Below, one piece after another: positions 16,305 to 25,249 of a DNA stretch of 64,000 nt. A program made the position numbers and the translations under genes. Positions within the stretch are counted from its first letter, which is position 1. The number at the start of each line of letters is the position of its first letter. Under the pieces are notes generated by a model, which was not told where the DNA came from, did no database searches, and saw only the letters and a list, made by a program, of their open reading frames with translations. The DNA comes from Kribbella steppae (lineage in GTDB: Bacteria > Actinomycetota > Actinomycetes > Propionibacteriales > Kribbellaceae), in the NCBI RefSeq assembly GCF_004342025.1, contig NZ_SLWN01000017.1, positions 1 through 64,000 of the forward strand. Reading direction: 5' to 3'.

Positions 16305-17294
16305 CTACAGCCAGTTCTCCCGTGCGGCGTGCAGGGCGAGCTGGAAGCGGGTGCTGGCGCCGGTGCGGTTCATCAGGCGTTCGAGGTAGCGGAAGAAGGT
16401 ACGGCGGCTGATGCCGAGCGTGCGCGCGATGGTGTCGTCCGCGGCACCGGTCGCGAGCAGGGCCAGCAGTCGGCGCTCGATCGGCTCGAGCCGATCGTCC
16501 TCGGCGCCGACCGAGGCGTGCAGCGGCAGCGCGTTGCGCCAGCACAGCTCGAACATGCCGATCAGCGCGGTCAGCAGGCTGCTCGGCCGGATGATCAGCA
16601 GCGACCGGTTCACATCGGTGTCGCGCACCGACATCGACACGAACGCGATCGACCCGTCGATGATGGTCAGCTTCGCCGGTACGTCGGGCAGCACCCGGGC
16701 CTGCTCACCGGCCTCCACACACGGCAGGATGTTCTCGGTCAGGTAGCCCGGCACCTCGACCGACTCCGGCGAGTACACCACCCGGTAGGAGACGCCGCGC
16801 TTGAGGTGCTCGATCTCCTCCTGGTTCGGGCCGCCGATGTAGTACGGCGGGGAGTCGATGGCGAGGATCTCCCGCTGCGCACCGCCCTTGATCTGCCGGA
16901 TCCGCTCGACGATCGCGTTCCCCGTGACCACCTCGATCAGGTGCGTGGTCGACTCGTTGTGCACGGTCCGGCGGAACTCGTCGTACGCGTTCAGGACCTC
17001 GATCCGGGCCTGTTTCAGCTCGGACTCGCGGCGCAGCGTCATCGCCTCCAGACCGGCGTCCGGAGGCACCGGCAGGTACCGGGAGTGGTCCGAGCCGGAC
17101 CGCCGGGCCAGGCCGGCCTGCACCAGCCCTTTGAGGGTCGCGTCGATACTCTCGGCCCGGTCCGGGACCGCCTCGTCCAGTTCGGTGATCGACGACGGGC
17201 CGGTCCGCAGCAGGTGCTGGTAGACCTTGATCTCGTCGTCGTTGAGCCCGAGCACACGTAGGTGGTCGGCACGCTCCGTGTCGGTTGTGCTCAC
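16305..17294 (-). CDS. TrmB-like / LuxR-type helix-turn-helix regulator
   Basis: A 329-residue regulator with two DNA-binding regions. The N-terminus (about 10-75) is a TrmB-like winged helix (HLRVLGLNDDEIKVYQHLL...ATLKGLVQAGLARR). A central region resembles the ligand or phospholipase-D-like part seen in such proteins (VYSPESVEVPGYL, VPAKLTIIDGSIAFVS). The C-terminus (about 270-325) is a LuxR-like helix-turn-helix (LLALLATGAADDTIARTLGISRRTFFRYLERLM). GTG 17294 is chosen because GGGAGG lies about 9 nt upstream. It stands alone, convergent to asd. Target genes are unknown. Confidence 0.82.
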   Translation of the reverse strand: MSTTDTERADHLRVLGLNDDEIKVYQHLLRTGPSSITELDEAVPDRAESIDATLKGLVQAGLARRSGSDHSRYLPVPPDAGLEAMTLRRESELKQARIEVLNAYDEFRRTVHNESTTHLIEVVTGNAIVERIRQIKGGAQREILAIDSPPYYIGGPNQEEIEHLKRGVSYRVVYSPESVEVPGYLTENILPCVEAGEQARVLPDVPAKLTIIDGSIAFVSMSVRDTDVNRSLLIIRPSSLLTALIGMFELCWRNALPLHASVGAEDDRLEPIERRLLALLATGAADDTIARTLGISRRTFFRYLERLMNRTGASTRFQLALHAARENWL

Positions 17295-17473
17295 AACCCT
17301 CGCCTCCCTTCCGAGCGCGGTCACTGTCCGCTACCGCCCCTCCAGGGTAAGGCGGGCGTTCCAGCGCAGTATGCACTGTCCGTATCGTCGTGAATGCGCC
17401 TAGCGATATTTGTTGTCCTGTCAGCATTTTTGTGCCGTGTCACCATCTGGCCACCATTTCCGCGCAGTTGTGA

Positions 17474-17544
17474 GCGAGAATTGAGGTCCAGCAGCCTGGC
17501 GACGGACCACCTGAGCGCCGCCAGGCTGCTGTTCCAATTCTCGC
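17474..17544. repeat. Long imperfect inverted repeat
   Basis: The left arm 17474-17501 and right arm 17519-17544 pair through GCGAGAATTG (10 bp) and CAGCAGCCTGGCG (13 bp) with a short mismatched stretch between, enclosing a 17-nt loop. There is no T-tract on either side, so it is not a standard terminator. Confidence 0.8.
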
Positions 17545-17800
17545 CCGAGTTCGCTGCTACGTCAGCGGAGCCCGTTTCGGTTGGGTCTCGATCCCGGCGC
17601 ATCGGTGCCCTCGCACTCCCGTGCCATCACCGGCTGTGCTGGAGGGTGTACAAACTGTGCATCTCCATCGTGAGGCCGATGAGGAGGAGAGTCCGATGCG
17701 ACCGGTTCCGCAGCACGCCGCCGCTCGCTTCGGCGCTGCCGTCCCCAGTGTTCCGGCGCGGCACTTTCCGCCGGAGCAACTGCCTTCCTTCACCGGCCTT

Positions 17801-17882
17801 GGGCCTGACCCCACATCCCCTGCGTGCTGCGCGGCACTCGGTGGCACCTGCTCGCGACTGCAGGGGATGTGGGGACAGGCCC
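17801..17882. repeat. Palindromic element, copy A
   Basis: Arms 17801-17823 and 17860-17882 are 23 bp with one mismatch. The 36-nt loop contains CTGCGCGGCACTCGG (17827-17841) and GCACCTGCTCGCGAC (17844-17858). Both 15-mers recur exactly, in the same order, inside the palindrome at 56251-56415, whose arms have a different sequence. Confidence 0.85.
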
Positions 17883-18143
17883 ATGGCGCGATGACCGCCG
17901 CCCTGGTCATCGTGCCGGCCGATCCGGTGTGCGCCCGGTTCGCTTCCGCCCATGGCGGACGGGTCCCCGGATCGTCGGTGATGGCCGTGTCTTCCCGGAC
18001 GCGGCCTAGGCCCCGGGAGGTGCTGAGCGGAGCTCCGTGGATGGTGAGGCTGTCCATGGGGAGCGGGGACCTGATGTCCCCCGCCCGGCTCGCCCCGGCC
18101 AGGAAGCACCCCTGGGGCCCCACCGGTAACACCAGTCGCTAGG

Positions 18144-18169
18144 CCCACCGGCTTCACAGCCACGGTGGG
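18144..18169. repeat. Short hairpin
   Basis: CCCACCG (18144-18150) pairs with CGGTGGG (18163-18169) around a 12-nt loop, following two further nested hairpins in the 18009-18118 interval. No T-tract follows. Confidence 0.6.
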
Positions 18170-18315
18170 ATCTGTCACCCCGCCCGGGGGCAACTTCCAC
18201 CCGGCGCCAGGCGTCGTACCACTGAATTGACCGCGATTTTAAGTTGATCGCTGTTGTTCGCGTGGCGTCCCCGCGAGCATGAAGCCGTTCGTGTTTTCGT
18301 GCTGTGGCAGGCGTT

Positions 18316-18345
18316 TTGGCCGTCGAAGGCTGTCAAATGTATATT
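18316..18345 (+). promoter_or_regulatory. Candidate promoter of the polysaccharide operon
   Basis: TTGGCC (18316-18321) and TATATT (18340-18345) are separated by 18 nt in the only AT-rich patch before the operon. It would give a leader of about 225 nt before the exporter gene. Confidence 0.4.
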
Positions 18346-18459
18346 CCGGATAACGATCGGCGAAGGGCGACCCACCGCGCAGCCGAAAGTCGGCACGTCG
18401 GAGAGCGGCACGACGTTTCGTAGCCGTCTGTACGTCGTTGCTCACTATGGAGGACCACT

Positions 18460-18579
18460 GTGTCGTCGGTATTGACGCCGATCCGCTACTCTGCTTCCCG
18501 GTCTGCGTGGCCCGCCGTCGTACCGGGCGGCAGCCGCCGAGCCCCAGTCGGATACCGGGCAAAGAGAGGCGTCGCCTGA
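18460..18579 (+). CDS. Possible 39-residue leader ORF
   Basis: GTG 18460 is preceded by GGAGG (18449-18453) with 6-nt spacing. The frame runs to a TGA whose last base directly precedes the ATG of the exporter permease. The product would be a basic Ser/Arg/Ala-rich peptide without recognisable domains. A coupled leader peptide is possible, but coding evidence is weak. Confidence 0.25.
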   Translation: MSSVLTPIRYSASRSAWPAVVPGGSRRAPVGYRAKRGVA

Positions 18580-19423
18580 ATGAACGCGACTAGCGTCGAC
18601 GAGGAGTTCAACCCGTCGGTGCATGTGTACGAACCGCACAAGGTCGGCCTGCCGGCGCTGCGTCCCTACTTCAAGGCGCTGTGGCAACGGCGGGAGTTCG
18701 CGGCCGAGATGTCCCGGACGAACATCCGGGCGGCCAACACCAACACCTTCTTCGGACAGGTGTGGCTGGTCCTGAACCCGCTGCTGCTGGCGGCTGTGTA
18801 CTACCTGCTGGTGGACATCATCGCGGGCGGTTCCAGCAAGACCGACGGTGCGGAGCGGTTCGCCCACATGTGTGGCGGGCTGTTCGCCTTCTACTACTTC
18901 TCCGGTGCGATGACGGCCGGAGCGGCCAGCGTGGTCGGCGGCGGCAAGCTGCTGATGAACCAGTCGTTCCCGCGGATGCTGCTGCCGCTGTCCGCGGTGC
19001 GGACGGCGTTCTTCCGCTTCCTGCCGACGCTGGTCGTGTACTTCGCCATCCACCTGCTGATGCGTCAGTCGCTGCACTGGGAGATGCTGCTCGCTCCGGT
19101 CTTCCTGGTCTACCTGACGATCTTCGCGGCCGGGATGGGCATGATCTTCGCCGCCCTGCAGGTGTACTTCCGGGACACCACGAGCTTCCTGCCCTACTTC
19201 GTCCGGATCTGGCTCTACCTGTCTCCGGTGCTCTGGTTCGCCGAGGACGCACCGGACAAGTTCAAGGGATTCATCCAGTACAACCCGCTGTACGCACTGC
19301 TCGGCGGCTGGACCGACCTGCTCGTCCGCGGTGACATCCCGGCGTGGCAGATGTGGGTCGGTGGGGCGTTCTGGGCGCTCCTGGCCTTCGTCGTCGGCTC
19401 GTTGTTCTTCATGTCGAGGGAGC

Positions 19424-19446
<23 letters not shown>
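18580..19446 (+). CDS. Polysaccharide ABC exporter, permease subunit (Wzm-like)
   Basis: A 288-residue ABC-2 type permease that exports a lipid-linked glycan across the membrane. About six hydrophobic segments follow an amphipathic N-terminus (LWQRREFAAEMSRTNIRAANTNTFFGQVW), the signature of the Wzm/TagG family. Conserved features include FPRMLLPLSAV, YFRDTTSFLPYFVRIWLYLSPV and the C-terminal NPLYALLGGW segment. First substantial gene of a one-direction operon; AGAGAGG lies upstream of the ATG. Overlaps the ATPase gene by 23 bp. Its presence without visible flippase/polymerase genes points to an ABC-dependent export route. Confidence 0.92.
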
Positions 19447-20251
<805 letters not shown>

Positions 20252-20253
20252 CC

Positions 20254-21360
20254 ATGCCCAATTCCGGGTCACGCAGTACGGCACCGGACGTGGGGATCAT
20301 CACGACCGGTCACGACGTCGCCGATGCGCGCTTGCACAAGATCACCGCGGCCCTGCAGCACCGGGGCCTGAGCGTCGAGCTCTGGGGCCTGGGCGAGGCG
20401 GCCGGTGGTCCGGCCGGCGCCGAGATCCACGCAGGCCCTCGGGGCAACCTGGTCCAGCGGCTGGCGCGCACCGCTGTGCTGCCGTGGCGGACCAAGGCCA
20501 AGGTGGTGATGACGGTCGACCCGGACATGATCCCGGTCACCCGCCTCGTCACCACCCTGCGCCGCCGCAAGATGGTCGCCGACGTGCACGAGGACTACGA
20601 CCGGCTGCTCGCCGACCGGGCCTGGGCGAAGGGGCCGGCCGGTCTCCCGGCCCGGCTGATCGTCCGGGCCGGCTCCAGGCTGGCCGCCGGCGCCGACCTG
20701 ACCGTGGTCGCCGACTCGCACCTCGCCCCGCACGAGGCGAAGCGGCGACTCGTCGTCCAGAACTTCCCCCACGTATCGTTCCTGGCCCCGACGCCACCGT
20801 CGGGTACGCCGCGGGCCGTGTACGTCGGGGACCTGCGGGCCAGCCGTGGTCTGTTCGACATGGTCGAGACCGTTGCCGCGGCGACCGACTGGTCACTCGA
20901 CCTGATCGGCCCGGTCGCACCCTCGGACCGGGACGAGCTCGAGGTCCGGATCGAGAAACCCGATCTGGCCGGCCGGGTCCGGCTGCACGGGCGCCAGCCA
21001 CCGGCCGACGCCTGGCGGATCACCCAGGGTGCCTGGGCCGGGCTGGCCATGCTCCAACCGACGCCGGCGTTCGTCGAGGCAATGCCGTCGAAGATCTACG
21101 AGTACCTCGCCAGCGGTCTTCCCGTCCTCTCGACCCGGCTGCCCCGGCAGACGAGGGTGATCGAGGAGTCCGGTGGCGGAGTCCTGGTGGACTCGGTGAC
21201 CGAGGCGGCCGAGACGCTGCGGCGCTGGTCCGCGGATCCTGGTGAGCTGGAGAAACTGCGCGACCACGCGCTTCAGTGGGCGGCCGACCATCTGCCCGCG
21301 ACCACGCCGTACGACGAACTGGCCGACGCGATTCTCGACTTGCTAAGAGGAAGTGAATGA
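20254..21360 (+). CDS. Glycosyltransferase, GT4-like
   Basis: A 368-residue cytoplasmic transferase with two Rossmann-like halves. The N-terminal acceptor half has GIITTGHDVADARLHK and VADVHEDYDR. The C-terminal donor half shows GDLRASRGLFDMVE and the GT4-type PTPAFVEAMPSKIYEYLASGLPVLST block, in which the E-x7-E-type arrangement binds the nucleotide sugar. Donor and acceptor cannot be read from sequence. ATG 20254 lies 3 nt after the ATPase stop with GAGGA upstream; TTG 20248 is possible. Overlaps the next gene by 4 bp (ATGA). Confidence 0.86.
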   Translation: MPNSGSRSTAPDVGIITTGHDVADARLHKITAALQHRGLSVELWGLGEAAGGPAGAEIHAGPRGNLVQRLARTAVLPWRTKAKVVMTVDPDMIPVTRLVTTLRRRKMVADVHEDYDRLLADRAWAKGPAGLPARLIVRAGSRLAAGADLTVVADSHLAPHEAKRRLVVQNFPHVSFLAPTPPSGTPRAVYVGDLRASRGLFDMVETVAAATDWSLDLIGPVAPSDRDELEVRIEKPDLAGRVRLHGRQPPADAWRITQGAWAGLAMLQPTPAFVEAMPSKIYEYLASGLPVLSTRLPRQTRVIEESGGGVLVDSVTEAAETLRRWSADPGELEKLRDHALQWAADHLPATTPYDELADAILDLLRGSE

Positions 21361-22676
21361 CCCGCCCACATATGTTGTACGTCGCCTGGGGTTTCCCGCC
21401 CTGCCGAGGCGGCGGTGTCTACCGGGCCCTGGCCACGGCCAACCGGTTCGCCGCGCTCGGCTGGAAGGTGACCGTGCTGACGGCCGAACGCGAGACCTTC
21501 CACCGGTTCACCGGTGCCGACCTCACCCTGGAGGAGCGGGTCGACCCGTCGGTCGAGGTCGTCCGGGTGCCGTTCGAGTGGCCGATCCTCGAGGCCGACC
21601 TGCGCAAGTGGTCCAAGGCCCGCGCTTCGAACCCGAAGCTGTGGAGCAAGTGGCGGACCAAGCAGGATCAGATCCCGTTCCCGGAGACCGGGTACGGGCC
21701 GTGGCGCTCGATCATCGAGAAGGCCGCCGAGCGGATCCACCAGGCGAACAAGGTCGACCTGACCGTCGCCACCGCGAACCCGCACGTCGCGTTCACCGCG
21801 GCTTACCACCTGCACAAGAAGCACAGCGTGCCGTACGTGATGGACTACCGCGACGCCTGGCTGCTGGACGTCTTCACCGGTGACCGGCTGCACGAGCCGA
21901 ACAGCCGGGCGGCCAAGTGGGAGAAGAAGCTGGTCGAGTCGGCCCGCGAAGTGTGGTTCGTGAACGACCCGATCAAGGACTGGCACGAGAAGCTCTACCC
22001 GGCCCACGCCGACCGGATGCACACCGTTGCCAACGGCTTCGATCCGGATCTGGTCCCGGATACGCAGGACCGCGGCCCGGTCACCGACCGCCCGCTGGTG
22101 TTCGGGTACGTCGGCACGGTCTCGCCGAAGGTGCCGCTGGCCGAGTTCGTCCAGGGCTGGCAGATCGCCCGCTCGTCCTCGGACGAGATGGCCGGCGCGA
22201 AGGCCAAGATCCACGGCTACCTCGGGTACTACGCCCAGCCGCGGGCAGACATGCTGGCGACGATCAACAACGCCAACGACGACGGGGTCACCTACGAGGG
22301 CCCGGTCGGCAAGGCGGAGATCGCCAAGGCGTACGACGAGTTCGACGTCCAGCTGCTGATGCTCGGCAAGGGTCGCTACGTGACCAGCGGCAAGGTGTTC
22401 GAGTACCTCGCGACCGGATTGCCGGTCGTGTCGGTGCACGACCCGGAGAACGCGGCGTCCGACGTACTGCGTGGGCACCCGTTGTGGTTCCCGGTGACCG
22501 AGGTGACGGCGGAGGCGATCGCGGCCGCGCTGGTCGAGGCGGCGCACGCGGCCCGGACGGCCGACGAGGGGATCCGGGCCAAGGCGCGGGAGTTCGGTGC
22601 GTCGTACCGGCGGGACCTGCAACTGGATCCGCGGATCGAGTCGCTGGCCGCTTCGGTGAAGGGGGTCAAGGCGTGA
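21357..22676 (+). CDS. Glycosyltransferase, GT4-like
   Basis: A 439-residue transferase. It opens MLYVAWGFPPCRGGGVYRALATANRFAALGWKVTVLTAE, a classic GT4 N-terminus with a glycine-rich acceptor loop. VMDYRDAWLLDVF and the donor-site segment KGRYVTSGKVFEYLATGLPVVSV follow. It probably adds one sugar during assembly of the exported glycan at the cytoplasmic face. The start overlaps the previous stop by ATGA and the stop overlaps the following GTG by 4 bp, so translation is tightly coupled. Confidence 0.88.
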   Translation: MTRPHMLYVAWGFPPCRGGGVYRALATANRFAALGWKVTVLTAERETFHRFTGADLTLEERVDPSVEVVRVPFEWPILEADLRKWSKARASNPKLWSKWRTKQDQIPFPETGYGPWRSIIEKAAERIHQANKVDLTVATANPHVAFTAAYHLHKKHSVPYVMDYRDAWLLDVFTGDRLHEPNSRAAKWEKKLVESAREVWFVNDPIKDWHEKLYPAHADRMHTVANGFDPDLVPDTQDRGPVTDRPLVFGYVGTVSPKVPLAEFVQGWQIARSSSDEMAGAKAKIHGYLGYYAQPRADMLATINNANDDGVTYEGPVGKAEIAKAYDEFDVQLLMLGKGRYVTSGKVFEYLATGLPVVSVHDPENAASDVLRGHPLWFPVTEVTAEAIAAALVEAAHAARTADEGIRAKAREFGASYRRDLQLDPRIESLAASVKGVKA

Positions 22677-23449
22677 AGAACGTCGTACTGCTGAGCACGC
22701 GCCGGCTTCCCCCGGCGTACTTCGACACCGTCCGTGCGGATCTGGGTGGAGACCCGGACCTGACGCTCGACGTGGTCGGCTGGGTCGCCCCGGCCGGGCC
22801 GGTCGCGGACAAGGTCCACAGCTTCACGTTGATCGGACCGGGCCGGATGCCGGTTGCTCCGCCGCCCGAGCCGGTGGCCGAGACCGACCCGACCGAGGAA
22901 GCTCCGGACGCCGTGATCGCCCCCGAGGCGGTCGCCGAGCCGGAAGCCGTTGTCGGTGAAGCCGAAGTTGCTCCGGCCGCGGCTGAGGTTCCTGCTGATG
23001 CGGCGGATGAGGCCGCTTCCGCTTCCGTCGCTGCCGCAGCGGAAGACGTTTCCAGCCAGGCCGGTACTTCCACCACGCCGCCTGCGGCGAAGCCGCGGCC
23101 TACTGGGGCGAAGCGGGTTGTCAAAGCTGTGCAGTGGCGGTACCGCAGGGCCCGGAAGGTCGCCGGGCGGATGTTGCCCAAGGCAATTAAGACGTCGGCG
23201 CCGGTGAAGTTCCTGCGCGGGAACCGGGCCAGCAAGGATCTCGGCAAGACCTACTGGGGCCGGATCCTGACCCGTCGCGACGTGCTGACCACGATCGAGC
23301 AGGCCGACGTCGTCGTCGCCCTGGACGCCGGTGCGATCTGGGCCGGCTGGAACCTCGGTCAACGCCGGGCCGGCACCCCGGTGGTGCTCGGGATCCCGGC
23401 CGCCCGCCGCGAGCTGGACCAGCTGAAGGCACCGGCAGGTAATGGGTGA
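22673..23449 (+). CDS. Unknown operon protein with Ala/Pro/Glu-rich middle
   Basis: A 258-residue protein that I do not recognise. The N-terminal ~60 residues (MKNVVLLSTRRLPPAYFDTV...) look like the first strand and helix of a Rossmann-type fold. Residues about 62-145 are a low-complexity Ala/Pro/Glu/Val stretch with no predicted fold. The C-terminal ~110 residues are basic, then end with ADVVVALDAGAIWAGWNLGQRRAGTPVVLG, like the rest of such a fold. It may be a split glycosyltransferase-like or adaptor protein. GTGA overlap with the gene before and 8-bp overlap with the gene after show it belongs to the operon. Confidence 0.7.
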   Translation: MKNVVLLSTRRLPPAYFDTVRADLGGDPDLTLDVVGWVAPAGPVADKVHSFTLIGPGRMPVAPPPEPVAETDPTEEAPDAVIAPEAVAEPEAVVGEAEVAPAAAEVPADAADEAASASVAAAAEDVSSQAGTSTTPPAAKPRPTGAKRVVKAVQWRYRRARKVAGRMLPKAIKTSAPVKFLRGNRASKDLGKTYWGRILTRRDVLTTIEQADVVVALDAGAIWAGWNLGQRRAGTPVVLGIPAARRELDQLKAPAGNG

Positions 23450-24641
23450 TTCGATGACGGTGTCGCGTTCGATCCGCGAGCACCTGCCGGCGCCACTCGC
23501 CCGGACCGCGGGAGCGGTCCGGCGGCGCCTGCGCGGCTTGCGGTACTCGTACGCACAGCTGCCGGCGTTCCCGCCGGTGGCGACGACCCCGGTGCGGATG
23601 CTGGTCGGACCGACCAACTCCGCCGGTCAGGGCCACGCCTGGGCACAGGCTGCCCGGACCGTGCCCGGGGTCAGCGCCGTCTCGTTCGCCCTGCACCGCA
23701 AGGGGCAGTTCCAGTTCAGGACCGACTACGGCGTCCCGCTCGCGTGGTTCGGCCAGCCTCGCTGGCAGCGCGCGCAGGAGCAGCACGTCGTCGGTTCCTA
23801 CACCCACGTCCTGGTGGAGTCGCTGCGCCCGATCTTCGGTGCGCGCGGCTTCCCGGACGCCTCCGCCGACATCGCCGCGCTGCGCGCAGCCGGTGTCAAC
23901 GTCGGTCTGCTCTTCCATGGCTCCGACATCCGACTGCCGAGCCGGCACGCGAAGCGCGAGCGCTGGTCGCCGTTCATCCCGGGTGACGACCTGACCGAGC
24001 GGCTGGAGTCGCAGGCCCGCCGGCACGCCGAGCTGGTCGAGAGCCTCGGCCTGCCGGTCTTCGTGTCCACGGTCGATCTCTTGGACGACGTACCCGACGC
24101 ACAGTGGTTGCCGGTCGCAATCGACCCGGGTCCGTGGCAGCAGGCGGCTCGTCCGTTGTTCACCGGTGAGCGTCCGGTCGTCGTACACGTTCCGTCGAAC
24201 GCGCAGCTCAAGGGCACCGACCGGATCGACGCCGTCCTGACCGAGCTGCACGACAGCGGCGTACTGGAGTACCGGCGCATCACCGGCGTACCGCACAACG
24301 GGATGCCGGCCGTCATCGGCGACGCTGACATCGTTGTAGACCAACTGAGAATCGGCCTGTACGGCGTGGCGGCGGCCGAAGCCCTGGCCGCCGGGCGGAT
24401 CGTCGTCTCGTACGTCGGTGACGCCGTGCGCCAACGGGTGCGTACTCTGACTGGGCGAGAGGTGCCGATCGTGGAGGTAGACCCCGACACCCTGGGTGAT
24501 GTCCTCACCGGCCTGATCGCTGATTGTGACGCCGCCGCCGAGCGGGCGGCCGCCGGCCCCGGCTACGTGACGGAGCTGCACGACGGAAGCCGCTCGGCCG
24601 AAGCACTCACCAGCTGGCTCACTTCGAAGGAGACTTTGTGA
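23442..24641 (+). CDS. Glycosyltransferase-like protein, paralogue of the bifunctional protein's C-terminal half
   Basis: A 399-residue protein. Its body from MLVGPTNSAGQGHAWAQAAR onwards aligns with residues about 525-866 of the protein at 30974: GLLFHGSDIRLPS matches GLVFHGSEIRDPA, then WSPF, LPVAIDP matches LPLTVDT, VPSNAQLKGTDRIDAVLTEL, and DIVVDQLRIGLYGVAAAEALAAGRIVVSYVGDAVR. The last block is a GT4-type donor site with its late acidic residue. Activity is inferred from fold. ATG 23442 overlaps the previous gene; ATG 23454 is an alternative. The GTG of the acetyltransferase gene overlaps its stop. Confidence 0.78.
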   Translation: MGDSMTVSRSIREHLPAPLARTAGAVRRRLRGLRYSYAQLPAFPPVATTPVRMLVGPTNSAGQGHAWAQAARTVPGVSAVSFALHRKGQFQFRTDYGVPLAWFGQPRWQRAQEQHVVGSYTHVLVESLRPIFGARGFPDASADIAALRAAGVNVGLLFHGSDIRLPSRHAKRERWSPFIPGDDLTERLESQARRHAELVESLGLPVFVSTVDLLDDVPDAQWLPVAIDPGPWQQAARPLFTGERPVVVHVPSNAQLKGTDRIDAVLTELHDSGVLEYRRITGVPHNGMPAVIGDADIVVDQLRIGLYGVAAAEALAAGRIVVSYVGDAVRQRVRTLTGREVPIVEVDPDTLGDVLTGLIADCDAAAERAAAGPGYVTELHDGSRSAEALTSWLTSKETL

Positions 24642-25249
24642 CGTCCCGCATCGCGCCATCCGCTGACGTCGACGACAGCGCCCAGATCGGCGACGGTTCG
24701 TCGGTCTGGCACCTGGCCCAGATCCGCGAGAACGCGGTCCTGGGAGAGAACTGCATCGTCGGCCGCGGTGCCTATGTCGGGACCGGGGTCCGGATGGGCG
24801 ACAACTGCAAGATCCAGAACTACGCGCTGGTCTACGAGCCGGCCTCGCTCGAGGACGGCGTGTTCATCGGCCCGGCCGTGGTGCTCACCAACGACTACTT
24901 CCCGCGCGCGGTCAACCCGGACGGTTCGCCCAAGAGCGGGCACGACTGGGAGCCGGTCGGTGTGACCATGAAGCAGGGCTGCTCGCTCGGTGCGCGCAGC
25001 GTCTGCGTGGCGCCGGTCACCATCGGCCGCTGGGCCACCGTCGCCGCCGGTGCGGTGGTGACCAAGGACGTGCCAGACTTCGCGCTGGTCGCCGGGGTAC
25101 CGGCCCGCCGGATCAAGTGGGTCGGCAAGGCCGGCGTTCCGCTGCTCGCTGTCGGGGACGGCGAGTGGAAGTGCCCGAACACGGGCGAGATGTACATCGA
25201 AACCGACGGACGGCTGCGGCCGGCCGGTGAAGACATGGAGGAGAACTGA
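24638..25249 (+). CDS. wbpD: WbpD-like sugar N-acetyltransferase
   Basis: Acetyl-CoA-dependent N-acetyltransferase of the left-handed beta-helix (hexapeptide repeat) fold, 203 residues. Repeated I/V-G-x-x-x-x units run from residue 10 to about 155 (AQIGDGSSVWHLAQIRENAVLGENCIVGRGAYVGTGV...). The YEPASLEDGVFIGPAVVLTNDYFPRA loop is characteristic of the WbpD group, which acetylates the 3-amino group of UDP-GlcNAc(3NH2)A. A short C-terminal extension with CPNTGEMY follows. GTG start overlaps the previous stop; the next gene's ATG overlaps its TGA. The neighbours WbpE- and WbpB-like support this substrate. Confidence 0.87.
   Translation: MTSRIAPSADVDDSAQIGDGSSVWHLAQIRENAVLGENCIVGRGAYVGTGVRMGDNCKIQNYALVYEPASLEDGVFIGPAVVLTNDYFPRAVNPDGSPKSGHDWEPVGVTMKQGCSLGARSVCVAPVTIGRWATVAAGAVVTKDVPDFALVAGVPARRIKWVGKAGVPLLAVGDGEWKCPNTGEMYIETDGRLRPAGEDMEEN

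Larger units (their letters stand above)
17295..18579. other. 1.3-kb non-coding region with many inverted repeats
   Basis: Between the TrmB-like regulator and the polysaccharide operon I find no convincing gene. Composition is mixed: AT-richer patches at 17395-17450 and 18225-18345 flank a GC-rich middle. At least four strong inverted repeats occur (17474-17544, 17801-17882, about 18009-18118, 18144-18169), listed separately where clear. A weak ORF begins at ATG 17696 after GAGGAGGAG but reads through two palindromes. A promoter candidate for the operon lies at 18316-18345. Confidence 0.6.

Noticed and set aside
17474..17544. Insertion-sequence terminal repeats
   Set aside because: The arms are only 17 nt apart with no transposase gene or target-site duplication; it is a hairpin, not an IS end pair.
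17696..18142. 148-codon ORF after a GAGGAGGAG ribosome binding site
   Set aside because: It reads straight through two strong palindromes, contains rare codons such as CCT, AGG and TTT, and shows no domain. Judged a chance ORF in structured non-coding DNA.
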